Shown here one piece after another: positions 26,976-36,209 of a stretch of 64,000 nucleotides of DNA. A model generated the notes under the pieces. It did no database searches. It was given only the letters and a program-made list of their open reading frames with translations, and had not been told where the DNA came from. Source of the DNA: Acinetobacter gyllenbergii CIP 110306 = MTCC 11365 (GTDB taxonomy: Bacteria; Pseudomonadota; Gammaproteobacteria; Pseudomonadales; Moraxellaceae); contig NZ_ATGG01000002.1 in the NCBI RefSeq assembly GCF_000413855.1, forward strand, positions 1-64,000, given 5' to 3'. The position numbers and the translations under genes are program-made. Position 1 is the stretch's first letter. Each line of letters opens with the position of its first letter.

Positions 26976-27016
26976 AGGCTCTGTTGACTTTTTTATTACC
27001 AAAGTCAGCAGAGCCT
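26976..27016 (+). terminator. long hairpin upstream of dnaJ
   Basis: 16-nt arms AGGCTCTGTTGACTTT and AAAGTCAGCAGAGCCT with one mismatch and a 9-nt loop, followed by ATTTGTTTTTT. It is probably the terminator of the membrane-protein gene. The arms also resemble a short mobile-element inverted repeat. Confidence 0.6.
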
Positions 27017-27063
27017 ATTTGTTTTTTAGATTTAAATAAATTCCGTGAGGAGCATCGCCAACC

Positions 27064-28179
27064 ATGGCTAAACGTGATTATTATGAGGTTTTAGGCGTTT
27101 CGAAAACCGCAAGTGATGATGAGATCAAAAAAGCCTATCGTAAGTTGGCGATGAAGTATCATCCAGACCGTAACCCGGACAACGCTGAAGCTGAAGAAAA
27201 GTTCAAAGAAGCGGCTGAAGCGTATGAAGTGCTTTCTGATGAAGAAAAGCGCAGCATGTATGACCGCGCTGGACATAGTGCCTTTGAAGGCGGCTTTGGC
27301 GGTGCAGGTGGTGGCTTCGGCGGTTTTAGCGCAGAAGATATTTTCAGTCAGTTTGGCGATATTTTTGGTGGAGCGTTTGGTGGCGGTGGCCGTCAGCAAC
27401 AACGTCAACGCCGTGGTTCAGACCTCCGTTATGTGATGGAACTGACGCTTGAAGAAGCGGTCAAAGGCGTGAAAAAAACCATTACGTTCACAGCACCAGC
27501 ACCATGTGAAACCTGTGATGGTAAAGGATCTAAAAATCCAAATGATGTAGAAACCTGTCGTACCTGTCATGGTGCGGGTCAAGTGCGCATGCAACAAGGC
27601 TTCTTCTCAGTTCAGCAAACTTGTAGTACTTGTCGTGGTCAAGGCAAAATCATCAAAAATCCATGTAGCAGCTGTCATGGTTCAGGTGTTGCAGATCGTC
27701 AGCAAACTCTGGAAGTCACCATTCCTGCTGGTGTAGACAATGGCGACCGCGTACGCTTAACTGGTAAAGGTGAAGCGATTCGTGATGGTCAGGCGGGTGA
27801 TTTATACGTTGAAGTGGTGGTTCGTGAACACGAAGTCTTCCAACGTGATGGTGCAGATCTGTATATGGACGTGCCTGTTAGCATTGCAGATGCGGCTTTG
27901 GGTAAAGAAATTGAAATCCCGACCCTTGATGGTCGTGTCAGCTTAAAAATTCCAGAAGGAACGCAAACTGGGAAGTTATTCCGCTTACGTGGTAAAGGTG
28001 TTCGTCCTGTACGTAGCAGCATGGTTGGTGATCTATTGTGCCGTATCGTGGTCGAAACTCCTGTGAATTTAAACAGTCGCCAACGTGAATTATTGAAAGA
28101 ATTACAAGCTTCGTTTGATGGTGATGGCCATGCTGCATCACCTAAGAAAAAATCATTCTTTGATCGTCTATTTGACTAA
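27064..28179 (+). CDS. dnaJ: chaperone co-factor DnaJ
   Basis: 371 residues, full length. The J domain (1-70) carries the HPD tripeptide in KYHPDRNPD that stimulates DnaK ATPase. A Gly/Phe-rich linker follows (about 75-115). The zinc domain has four CxxCxGxG units ([32 protein letters not shown]). The substrate-binding C-terminal domains complete it. dnaK is not upstream within this window, so the usual dnaK-dnaJ operon is split. GAGGAGC precedes the start. A strong terminator follows. Confidence 0.98.
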   Translation: MAKRDYYEVLGVSKTASDDEIKKAYRKLAMKYHPDRNPDNAEAEEKFKEAAEAYEVLSDEEKRSMYDRAGHSAFEGGFGGAGGGFGGFSAEDIFSQFGDIFGGAFGGGGRQQQRQRRGSDLRYVMELTLEEAVKGVKKTITFTAPAPCETCDGKGSKNPNDVETCRTCHGAGQVRMQQGFFSVQQTCSTCRGQGKIIKNPCSSCHGSGVADRQQTLEVTIPAGVDNGDRVRLTGKGEAIRDGQAGDLYVEVVVREHEVFQRDGADLYMDVPVSIADAALGKEIEIPTLDGRVSLKIPEGTQTGKLFRLRGKGVRPVRSSMVGDLLCRIVVETPVNLNSRQRELLKELQASFDGDGHAASPKKKSFFDRLFD

Positions 28180-28186
28180 TTAGACC

Positions 28187-28224
28187 CCCATAAAAAAACC
28201 TGCTGCGGCAGGTTTTTTTATGGG
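28187..28224. terminator. bidirectional intrinsic terminator after dnaJ
   Basis: Perfect 17-bp stem CCCATAAAAAAACCTGC with its complement around a TGCG loop. The A and T runs inside the stem give U-tails in both directions, serving dnaJ and the convergent gene. Confidence 0.9.
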
Positions 28225-28237
28225 AAACGGCAACAGA

Positions 28238-28666
28238 TTAACGCCAAAATTTCCACCAAGATTTTTGTGGGGAATGTAGTACTTTTTCATCTTGTAAGAG
28301 CGTTTCTAAACGACAGATCATATTTTCAATCACACCATTGATAATCATAGAACCGAAGAGCCCAGTATGGTATTTTTCGTGGACTAAAATATCGCTGATA
28401 AAATAAGCTATTTCCTGTATATCAAATTGATCAACTCCGCCAATCGTTTGGGCTTGTTTGATATCGACTGGTTTTTTATATTCTGAAAAAACGAAAATAT
28501 CACGAAACCGATCTTCTAAGTTGGAGATCGGGTCTATATATAGACCTGCCATCATTGCCGCATCATCTAGATAGAGTTCCTGAGACGTCTTGGGGAAATT
28601 GGGAATATTTCGATAATATTTAACCAGTCTATCTATTTCAAATGCATCATAAGGTTTGACTGACAT
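28238..28666 (-). CDS. hypothetical protein, 142 aa
   Basis: A soluble protein without signal peptide, acidic in the middle and ending in the aromatic-basic tail KSWWKFWR. I recognise no family. It is AT-rich relative to the flanking dnaJ and dapB genes and lies alone on the opposite strand between them, bounded by a terminator. The segment GVDQFDIQEIAYFISDILVHEKYHTG is predicted helical. Such isolated, AT-rich genes between conserved loci are often strain-variable. No function is proposed. Confidence 0.65.
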   Translation of the reverse strand: MSVKPYDAFEIDRLVKYYRNIPNFPKTSQELYLDDAAMMAGLYIDPISNLEDRFRDIFVFSEYKKPVDIKQAQTIGGVDQFDIQEIAYFISDILVHEKYHTGLFGSMIINGVIENMICRLETLLQDEKVLHSPQKSWWKFWR

Positions 28667-28730
28667 CTTATGCCTTAAATTTCAATTTTCTTAAATGCCT
28701 TATTTTAACTTTTTTAGAAACACAGAGTTT

Positions 28731-28739
28731 TGCTATAGT
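28731..28739 (+). promoter_or_regulatory. extended -10 promoter of dapB
   Basis: TGC-TATAGT is an extended -10 element, 36 nt before the dapB ATG. The -35 region is weak, as is usual for extended -10 promoters. Confidence 0.5.
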
Positions 28740-28741
28740 AG

Positions 28742-29596
<855 letters not shown>

Positions 29597-29692
29597 AACG
29601 TTCCTTTTTTGTACTATAAAAGAGCTTGTTGAGCTTTCTTTCCGAGAGGAGTGAAACAAGCTCTCGCCTTCATTACAACAATCGAGCATGAC

Positions 29693-30343
29693 ATGAATAA
29701 AAAACATATCGTCCTTGCTACACTGCTCAGTCTCAGCAGCTTTGCGGTGACTGCAGCATCAGAAACCGCCAAACTCAGTTTGCATCGGAACAATATTAAG
29801 GTTTGGACTTATCAAACAGAAAATAATCCGATTATCCAATATAAAGCGGAAACCACCTTTGATGTGCCTTTAGAACGCGCCGTAGCAGTGGTCCTTGATG
29901 TAGAGCGTACTCCACAATGGGTACCTTATGTGGGTAAGGTGCAAATGTTATCTCGGGATGATAAAAAAGGTGAATTTACCCTGTATATGGTGCTGGATTT
30001 TCCTTTTCCTTTAAAAGACCGTGATGTGGTGATTAAAGGTAAAATGAGCAAAAATGCGGATGGCAGCATTAGTATTAAAAATAACGCCATTCAGAATAAT
30101 TACCCTGAACAACCTGATGTGGTGCGTTTAACCAAGTACGCAGGTGATTGGACTTTCCAGAAACTCGCCAATAATAAAGTGAAAGTCACGACCAATGGTT
30201 ATGCAGATCCTGCGGGTTCGATTCCATTGAGCTTTGTGAATATGTTTGTGCAACAGCAACCTTATCAAATGCTGATGAAAATGAAAAAGGAAGTGAATAA
30301 TCCTTTATACGCACAACCGAAATTGCCCGATGTCTTGAAATAA
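29693..30343 (+). CDS. START-domain lipid-binding-fold protein, secreted
   Basis: 216 residues from this ATG. The frame extends to a GTG at 29651, but there GAGAGGA abuts the codon and the longer product would bury the signal peptide. The N-terminus MNKKHIVLATLLSLSSFAVTA is a clear export signal. The remainder has the START-like pattern: KVWTYQTENNPIIQYKAETT, then VVLDVERTPQWVPYVGKV and DFPFPLKDRDVV. Bacterial members are periplasmic hydrophobic-ligand-binding proteins; the ligand is unknown. It may be co-transcribed with dapB. Confidence 0.85.
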   Translation: MNKKHIVLATLLSLSSFAVTAASETAKLSLHRNNIKVWTYQTENNPIIQYKAETTFDVPLERAVAVVLDVERTPQWVPYVGKVQMLSRDDKKGEFTLYMVLDFPFPLKDRDVVIKGKMSKNADGSISIKNNAIQNNYPEQPDVVRLTKYAGDWTFQKLANNKVKVTTNGYADPAGSIPLSFVNMFVQQQPYQMLMKMKKEVNNPLYAQPKLPDVLK

Positions 30344-30344
30344 T

Positions 30345-30373
30345 AAAAAAGCCTGATTAAATCAGGCTTTTTT
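30345..30373. terminator. bidirectional intrinsic terminator
   Basis: AAAAAAGCCTGATT, a one-base centre and the complementary arm ending TTTTTT. It lies between the convergent START-domain and MFS genes. Confidence 0.88.
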
Positions 30374-30381
30374 ATTAAACA

Positions 30382-31569
30382 TTAGGCTTGCGGGCATTGT
30401 TGTAATTGCGAACTGGATTTGGTTGCCAGTTTGATTTGAATCAGAACCAAAATCAGACCGATACCCGCCAACACAGCGCCAATTATGGAAACAGCGGCAT
30501 AGTTTAAGCCGAGACTTAACACTGCACCGCCTGCAGCTGCACCAATGGCATTACCGAGATTAAAGGCACCAATATTGACTGAAGAGGCGAGACCAGACGC
30601 CTCATGAGCAACCGACATCACGCGCATTTGTAAAGGCGGAACAATGGCAAAAGCAGCAGCACCCCAGATCACCAAACCGATTGCTGCCCCCAGTTGTGAT
30701 TGAGCAAGGATTGGGAAAATCAGCATCAATGTAATCAGTAACAGCAAGAAACCAATTAAGGTCTTATCAATGGACAGGTCTGCAAACTTTCCTCCGAAAT
30801 GGTTGCCGATGGAGAAGCCGATCCCGATCAAGACCAACATCAGGGTGATAAAAGTTGGTGAAGCATGGCTAAATTCAACCAGACTTGGCGCGATGTAGGT
30901 GTATAAGGTAAACATTGCGGAAGCACCAAATACTGTGGTTAAGAGTGCCAACAGCACAGGTAGGCGAGTCAGAACTTTCAGTTCCATTTTGACATTCGGT
31001 TTTTGACCGACAGATCCGACAGGCAGTGCTTTCCAGAGCGCCAGCATGGTGATGACACCGAGTGCAGAAATCGCAAGGAAAGACATGCGCCAGCCAATGT
31101 TTTGTCCTACCCATGTTGCCAGTGGTACGCCACCAATATTGGCGATGGTGAGACCCATAAACATGGTGGCCACCGCACTGGCCTGTTTATTTGCTGGAAC
31201 AACACTGGCAGCCACCACAGAACCAATCCCGAAGAAGGCACCGTGGTTTAAGCTGGTAATTAATCGAGCACCCATTAAACTCATATAGTTGGGTGCAAAG
31301 GCTGCGATCAGATTACCAAGGGTGAAGATTGCCATCAGTAAAATCAGGGCATTACGACGGGCAAAACCACCAAACCATAAAGTCATGATCGGCGCACCGA
31401 GCATCACGCCCAGTGCATAACCCGTAATCAACATGCCCGCACTTGGGATCGATACCCCAAGATCATTGGCAATATTGGGCAACAGCCCCATTGGAGAGAA
31501 CTCTGTTGTGCCAATGGCAAATGCACCAATGGCCAAGGCCAGCAAAGGAAGGTTGATGCGGCTGCTCAT
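30382..31569 (-). CDS. MFS exporter (AraJ/YdhP-like)
   Basis: 395 residues from the ATG at 31569; eight upstream in-frame codons overlap the preceding gene. Twelve hydrophobic segments are visible. The N-terminal IGAFAIGTTEFSPMGLLPNIA is typical of the drug:H+ antiporter-1 AraJ/NepI/YdhP group. It starts one base after the aldo/keto reductase stop, so the two are translationally coupled. The substrate is unknown; pairing with a reductase suggests export of a reduced toxic carbonyl compound. Confidence 0.88.
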   Translation of the reverse strand: MSSRINLPLLALAIGAFAIGTTEFSPMGLLPNIANDLGVSIPSAGMLITGYALGVMLGAPIMTLWFGGFARRNALILLMAIFTLGNLIAAFAPNYMSLMGARLITSLNHGAFFGIGSVVAASVVPANKQASAVATMFMGLTIANIGGVPLATWVGQNIGWRMSFLAISALGVITMLALWKALPVGSVGQKPNVKMELKVLTRLPVLLALLTTVFGASAMFTLYTYIAPSLVEFSHASPTFITLMLVLIGIGFSIGNHFGGKFADLSIDKTLIGFLLLLITLMLIFPILAQSQLGAAIGLVIWGAAAFAIVPPLQMRVMSVAHEASGLASSVNIGAFNLGNAIGAAAGGAVLSLGLNYAAVSIIGAVLAGIGLILVLIQIKLATKSSSQLQQCPQA

Positions 31570-31570
31570 G

Positions 31571-32377
31571 TTATTTGTCCCATTCAGGCGCAAAGGGTTC
31601 AGGACTCACTTCTCGACCATTGCGTTCAAGTTGGGCGATCAACTGCATTTCCTCTGCACTTAAAGTTAAGTCTTGCGCTTTTAAGTTGCTGATCAGGTTT
31701 TCACGTTTGGTTGATGAGGGAATCACAGCAAAGCCATTTTGCAAGGCCCAAGCCAAAGCGACTTGTGCGCTGGTTGCCTGATGCTGTGCAGCGATCTCAA
31801 CTAAGGTTGGATCTTGCAGTACTTTGCCATAAGCCAAGGTCATGTATGAAGTCACGTCAATATTTTGTTCACCTAAAAAATTGACCAAGGTGCGGTTCTG
31901 CAAATAAGGACTAAGTTCAATCTGGTTGGTGGCAATGTGTTCGACACCAATGCTGTCAATTGCTTGTTGGGTCAAAGCAATATTGAAATTCGAGATACCA
32001 ATTTGCTGGGTCAAACCTTGTTGTTTCGCTTCTAAAAGCAATTGCATGACGCTTGGAATGGATACACCCAGTGCTGGAGCTGGCCAGTGGATCAAGGTGA
32101 GATCGACAGCATCAGTACGTAGTTTTTGCAGACTGTCCTTTAAGCTGGGAATGAATTTGTCTTCAGTAAAATTGTCGACCCAGATTTTTGTGGTGAGGAA
32201 CAGATCTTGGCGGGCTACACCACTTTCAGCAATGGCTTGACCTACTGCTGCTTCGTTTTCATAAATCTGTGCGGTATCAATGGCACGATAACCTACTTCC
32301 AGAGCGGTTTTAACTGAATCAATCACCGCTTGATCTTTAAGTCGGAAAGTACCTAAACCGAATTGAGGGATACGCAT
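31571..32377 (-). CDS. aldo/keto reductase, DkgB-like
   Basis: 268 residues from the ATG at 32377, which has AGGTGA 5 nt upstream; a GTG three codons earlier lies inside that site. The family motif [18 protein letters not shown] supplies the catalytic Asp and Tyr, LTTKIW the Lys and LIHWP the His. C-terminal [14 protein letters not shown] binds NADPH. It probably reduces small aldehydes or ketones such as methylglyoxal or 2,5-diketogluconate. It is the first gene of an operon with the MFS exporter and is divergent from a LysR gene. Confidence 0.9.
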   Translation of the reverse strand: MRIPQFGLGTFRLKDQAVIDSVKTALEVGYRAIDTAQIYENEAAVGQAIAESGVARQDLFLTTKIWVDNFTEDKFIPSLKDSLQKLRTDAVDLTLIHWPAPALGVSIPSVMQLLLEAKQQGLTQQIGISNFNIALTQQAIDSIGVEHIATNQIELSPYLQNRTLVNFLGEQNIDVTSYMTLAYGKVLQDPTLVEIAAQHQATSAQVALAWALQNGFAVIPSSTKRENLISNLKAQDLTLSAEEMQLIAQLERNGREVSPEPFAPEWDK

Positions 32378-32515
32378 ATTTTTCACCTAATCTTTTTTCA
32401 TGCTCTAAAGAGCTGTTTTGTGGATGGCTGTTATTTTGCGATGATTATTGTTGCTAAAAAATAGAGGAATTTGCAAAATACAGTTGACTAAATATCAATA
32501 ATTGAGAGGGTGGCA

Positions 32516-33418
32516 ATGAAGTCTACGGTAGAAGAACTGCTTGCTTTTATGACCATTGTCGATACCGGTTCATTTATTGCCGCAGCTGAACGATTAGGGC
32601 AGACCGCATCTGGGCTCAGTCGTTCACTCAGCCGTTTAGAATCCAAGCTCGAAGTCACTTTGCTGGAACGGACCACGCGAAAATTAAAACTTACCCAAGA
32701 AGGTCAGCAGTTTCTGCAACATGCCCGTAAAATCCTCAGTGATTTGAATGCCGCCGAAGAAGCCTTACAAAAATCAGATCAGGATACTTCGGGGGTGATT
32801 CGGATTGACTCAGCCACACCGTTTATTCTGCATGTGATTACGCCATTGGTACACAAGTTTCGGCAGTGTTATCCCAATATTGAAATCGAGTTGAATAGCA
32901 ATGATTTGGTGATTGATCTACTGGAACATAAAACCGATGTGGCGTTTCGTTTTGGTGAATTACATGATTCCAGCTTACACGCCAAATTGGTGTGTAAAAG
33001 TCGTATCTATATTGTTGCCAGTCCAGAATATCTAAAACGCAAGGGCACGCCTTTACAGCCTCAAGCATTGCCTGAACATGATGTGATTGGTTTTACCCGT
33101 CCAACCTATATCAATACTTGGCCGATTAGAATTGAGGGTGAGTATTTTCAAGCACAACCTAAAGTGAGGGCATCAAGTGGTGAAACCGTGCGACAGCTCT
33201 GTTTACGTGGGCAGGGGATTGCTCGACTGTCTGAATTTGAAATCTGGCAGGACATTCGAGAAGGGCGTCTTGAGGCGCTGTTTGAAGATCAAATCGAACA
33301 TTCTTATCAAAGCATCCATGCTGTTTATTATCAACAAGAGCACTTGCCGAAACGGGTCCGTTTATTTATTGAGTTTTTGACTGAGCAACTAAGTCAGGGC
33401 TTCTCGGTTTGCCTATAG
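32516..33418 (+). CDS. LysR-family regulator, divergent from AKR-MFS operon
   Basis: 300 residues from this ATG, which has GAGAGG 6 nt upstream; an in-frame GTG at 32510 overlaps that site. The HTH contains GSFIAAAERLGQTASGLSRSLSRLE, followed by LLERTTRKLKLTQEGQQF. The effector domain follows. The position suggests control of the divergent reductase-exporter operon. Its 3' end overlaps the convergent lipoprotein gene by 53 bp. Confidence 0.92.
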   Translation: MKSTVEELLAFMTIVDTGSFIAAAERLGQTASGLSRSLSRLESKLEVTLLERTTRKLKLTQEGQQFLQHARKILSDLNAAEEALQKSDQDTSGVIRIDSATPFILHVITPLVHKFRQCYPNIEIELNSNDLVIDLLEHKTDVAFRFGELHDSSLHAKLVCKSRIYIVASPEYLKRKGTPLQPQALPEHDVIGFTRPTYINTWPIRIEGEYFQAQPKVRASSGETVRQLCLRGQGIARLSEFEIWQDIREGRLEALFEDQIEHSYQSIHAVYYQQEHLPKRVRLFIEFLTEQLSQGFSVCL

Positions 33419-33776
33419 CTTCATTTTGAAGCTGTACATTCAGCACTGGAATTGATGGGCCTGTTTTCTGTATCACAGACACCACAATATGTTGCTGCTG
33501 TAGCTTGCATTCAAGTTCGACTGTTGGCAGAAAGTTGCTTGAGAGTATCAAACCATTTTCATTGGGTTTCTTATAGGTCATTTTGATGATGCGGGTCTGC
33601 TCGGGGGCTTCACTTTTTTCCATTTTCCATAACTCATAGGTCGGCTGGTTTTGAATTTGTAGATAGCCCTGTGAGAGTGATTTGCACACTTGTTGTTGCT
33701 GATAGGTGGCTTGGTCAGTCAGATCGCAGCCTGTCAATAAAATGACGCTTAATATAAATAAGATATTATTTTTCAT
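33366..33776 (-). CDS. small hypothetical lipoprotein
   Basis: 136 residues from this ATG, which has AGGATAAG about 6 nt upstream; the frame runs 54 nt further without such a site. The lipobox is LLTGC with the lipidated cysteine at about position 16. The rest is polar and rich in Gln (QATYQQQQVCKSLSQGYLQ). No family is recognised. Its 3' end overlaps the LysR gene on the other strand. Confidence 0.75.
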   Translation of the reverse strand: MKNNILFILSVILLTGCDLTDQATYQQQQVCKSLSQGYLQIQNQPTYELWKMEKSEAPEQTRIIKMTYKKPNENGLILSSNFLPTVELECKLQQQHIVVSVIQKTGPSIPVLNVQLQNEAIGKPRSPDLVAQSKTQ

Positions 33777-33818
33777 GGTCTTATCCTTTGGCTGTTGATT
33801 TTTATAGCTTAACGGTGT

Positions 33819-33864
33819 TGTATAAACCAATACAGATACAGAAATTTATAAAAAAGCAGTACAG
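33819..33864 (+). promoter_or_regulatory. candidate MocR autoregulatory site
   Basis: TGTAT-N6-ATACA (33819-33834) overlaps the direct repeat ATACAG-ATACAG (33830-33841), and a further GTACAG occurs at 33859-33864 just before the MocR start. Mixed direct and inverted repeats near the start are typical of GabR/PdxR-type operators. Function is inferred. Confidence 0.35.
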
Positions 33865-33866
33865 AG

Positions 33867-35294
33867 ATGAGCTTCCAATATCAACGTTTAGCAGAACAGC
33901 TGGCGCATAAAATCTACCAGCATGAGTTACAGCCACAACAGAAGTTAAGTTCTTTAAGGGAATTTGCACGCCAGCAAAGTATCAGCCTGAGTACAGCGCA
34001 ACAGTGTTACGAGCTACTGGAAGCCAAAGGGTTGATTTATGTAAAAGCCAAATCGGGCTATTTTGTCAATTCAAGACAATATCAAAGTGCTGTACCTGAC
34101 AGTCCCCATTTTGAATCTAAGGCGAGGCAAGTTTCAAATTTAGATCTGCAAAACCAGATTCAGACCGCCTCAATTCAACATCATTTAACGCCATTGGGGG
34201 CGATTCAATTGTCACCCCATTTGATTCCTGTGGATGGGCTGCGTCGCTCTCTACAACGCGCGCTCAAGCATTGTCAGCCCGAAGATTTTTTATATTGTAA
34301 TAAGCAGGGTCATCAGCATTTGCGCCAAGCGTTGTCAGACCATTGGCGTGAAGATGGCATCTATGTTGCGACTGAGGATATTTTTATTAGTAATGGCTGT
34401 ATGCCTGCTTTATCTCTGTTGATTCAACAGATCAGCCAAGAAGGCGATAGTATTTTGATCCCAACCCCGACCTTTAATGGTCAGTTGCAAATGCTGGCGA
34501 GCCTGAAGCGTAATATTATCGAAATTCCTGCCGATCATCGTGGTGTTGATCTGGAACGTTTAGAGTTTTTCATGCAACAGGGCAGTGCCAAACTGTGTTT
34601 ACTCACTGCTAATTTTCAAAATCCTTTGGGTTATTGTCTGAGCAATGAACAGAAACAGCAGATTGCTCAACTGGCACAAAAATATCAATGCTTTATTTTG
34701 GAAGATGATATTTATGGTGAATGCAGTTTCCAAAAAGAACGCCCTTTGCCAATTCGTTATTGGGATCAGGAAGGTTATGTGATCTGGTGTGGTTCGGTTT
34801 CTAAATCATTATCCACTGCTTATCGAGTGGGATGGTTTTGTTTAGGGCGGCAATTACAACATTTACGTCCGCAGTTGTTGGCCAATAACGTGGGAGTGAA
34901 TACGCCGTTACAGTTGGGTTTAGCAGACTTTATTTATAGCCGTGGTTATCGGGAGCATTTAGATCGACTCAGACCCAAGTTGATGCAGCAAGTGGAGCAG
35001 TATCGAGCGTATATTTTAGAGTGCTTCCACGGTATTCCGATTGCACTGAGCCAATCTCAGGGAGGGTATGCCTTATGGATGCAACTTCCCGACAGTATCA
35101 CAGGTTTGGAACTCTATTATTTGGCGCAAGCGCAGGGGATCAACATTGTGCCTGGTGAAGTGTTTGGTGAAGATCGCCGTTATCAACATTTTATCCGATT
35201 AAATGCAGGTCATGCGTTAACAGCAGAAATCCGCCAAGCGATTCAGCAATTGGCGCAGTGGACGCGGGTTAGTATGGGCTCATCAGAGTGTTAA
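33867..35294 (+). CDS. MocR-type GntR regulator with aminotransferase domain
   Basis: 475 residues. Residues 1-75 are a GntR winged helix (LAEQLAHKIYQHELQPQQKLSSLREFARQ, then SLSTAQQCYELLEAKGLIYV). Residues 110-460 form a class I aminotransferase fold with LEDDIYGE and the PLP-lysine region GSVSKSLSTAYRVGW. MocR proteins sense PLP or amino-acid adducts. The enzyme gene downstream on the same strand is a plausible target. The last 20 codons (QLAQWTRVSMGSSEC) diverge from a second, orphaned MocR tail found after that enzyme gene. Confidence 0.92.
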   Translation: MSFQYQRLAEQLAHKIYQHELQPQQKLSSLREFARQQSISLSTAQQCYELLEAKGLIYVKAKSGYFVNSRQYQSAVPDSPHFESKARQVSNLDLQNQIQTASIQHHLTPLGAIQLSPHLIPVDGLRRSLQRALKHCQPEDFLYCNKQGHQHLRQALSDHWREDGIYVATEDIFISNGCMPALSLLIQQISQEGDSILIPTPTFNGQLQMLASLKRNIIEIPADHRGVDLERLEFFMQQGSAKLCLLTANFQNPLGYCLSNEQKQQIAQLAQKYQCFILEDDIYGECSFQKERPLPIRYWDQEGYVIWCGSVSKSLSTAYRVGWFCLGRQLQHLRPQLLANNVGVNTPLQLGLADFIYSRGYREHLDRLRPKLMQQVEQYRAYILECFHGIPIALSQSQGGYALWMQLPDSITGLELYYLAQAQGINIVPGEVFGEDRRYQHFIRLNAGHALTAEIRQAIQQLAQWTRVSMGSSEC

Positions 35295-35335
35295 GCACTG
35301 ATCGACAATCAGAATTAAAAAAGAGGGGAGAAAAA

Positions 35336-36154
35336 ATGCAACCTACGATTGCTGAAAAAAGAAAAATATTTCGTGATCTGCATCAGGCAGGCTGTTTTGT
35401 GTTGCCCAATCCGTGGGATGCTGGTAGTGCCAAAATGTTGCAACAACTTGGTTATCAAGCTTTGGCAACAACTAGTGCTGGTTATGCATGGTCTTGCGGC
35501 AAGACAGATGGGCAGTTGTCACGTGCAGAGGTACTCGCGCATCTTCGAGCTATGGTTCAATCAACCGATCTCCCTGTGAATGCCGATTTAGAAAGTGGTT
35601 TTGCAGAGACCATTGAGGGCGTGTTTGAAAGCGTAACCATGGCGATTGCAACAGGGGTTGCAGGGATATCCATAGAAGATTCTACTGGAAATGCGGACAA
35701 GCCATTACGAGAGATTAAAGAGGCTGCTATGAGGATCGCTGCGGCACGTAAAGCAATTGATGAAAGTGGCGAAGACGTGATGTTGATCGGACGTGCTGAA
35801 AACTTCTTTATTGGTGTTCCAGATTTAGAGGATACCATAACTCGACTGAAAGCCTATTCTGCTGCGGGTGCTGATTGTCTTTATGCGCCTGGTATCAAAA
35901 CATCAGATCAGATTGTTGCAGTGGTTCAAGCAGTGGCACCCAAACCTGTGAATGTGCTGATCGCTTGGGACAGTGAACTGAGTGTGCCAGCGCTGGCATC
36001 TTTAGGTGTTCGACGAATCAGTGTTGGAAGTGCTTTGGCACGGACGGCATGGAACGGTTTTATTCAAGCGGCCAGCTCGATTGCAGAAACAGGCCGTTTT
36101 CATTGTTTTGCAGAGAATCTCTCTGGGGCGGAGTTGAATAAAAGATTACGATGA
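35336..36154 (+). CDS. isocitrate lyase/PEP mutase superfamily enzyme
   Basis: 272 residues from this ATG, which has AAGAGGGGAG about 6 nt upstream; the open frame continues 48 nt further into the MocR gene. The fold markers are LPNPWDAGSAKML, the metal-binding NADLESGF, GISIEDSTG and LIGRAENFF. It lacks the KRCGH catalytic motif of isocitrate lyases, placing it with the PEP-mutase-like branch (oxaloacetate decarboxylase, phosphonopyruvate or carboxyPEP chemistry). The exact reaction is unknown. It is flanked by a 17-bp direct repeat, suggesting insertion. Confidence 0.87.
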   Translation: MQPTIAEKRKIFRDLHQAGCFVLPNPWDAGSAKMLQQLGYQALATTSAGYAWSCGKTDGQLSRAEVLAHLRAMVQSTDLPVNADLESGFAETIEGVFESVTMAIATGVAGISIEDSTGNADKPLREIKEAAMRIAAARKAIDESGEDVMLIGRAENFFIGVPDLEDTITRLKAYSAAGADCLYAPGIKTSDQIVAVVQAVAPKPVNVLIAWDSELSVPALASLGVRRISVGSALARTAWNGFIQAASSIAETGRFHCFAENLSGAELNKRLR

Positions 36155-36209
36155 GATCCGCCAAGCGATTCAACCGTTGGCGGATGAGGTGTGCAAAGGC
36201 CTAAATTAA
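36153..36209 (+). pseudogene. orphan 3' end of a MocR gene
   Basis: Eighteen codons reading [18 protein letters not shown] then TAA, matching the C-terminal EIRQAIQQLA of the intact MocR gene. The DNA is identical over 17 bp (36156-36172 and 35229-35245). It begins at the stop codon of the PEP-mutase-like gene and its TAA reaches the stop of the convergent alcohol dehydrogenase. It looks like the original tail of the MocR gene, displaced by the inserted segment. Confidence 0.6.

Noticed and set aside
29621..29664. Inverted repeat AGAGCTTGTT/AACAAGCTCT after dapB as a terminator
   Set aside because: The arms are 24 nt apart and no T-run follows. It may form a leader stem of the START-domain gene, but support is thin.
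35288..35335. Earlier in-frame start of the PEP-mutase-like gene overlapping MocR
   Set aside because: The extra 16 residues are not family-like. The ATG at 35336 has an excellent AAGAGGGGAG site.
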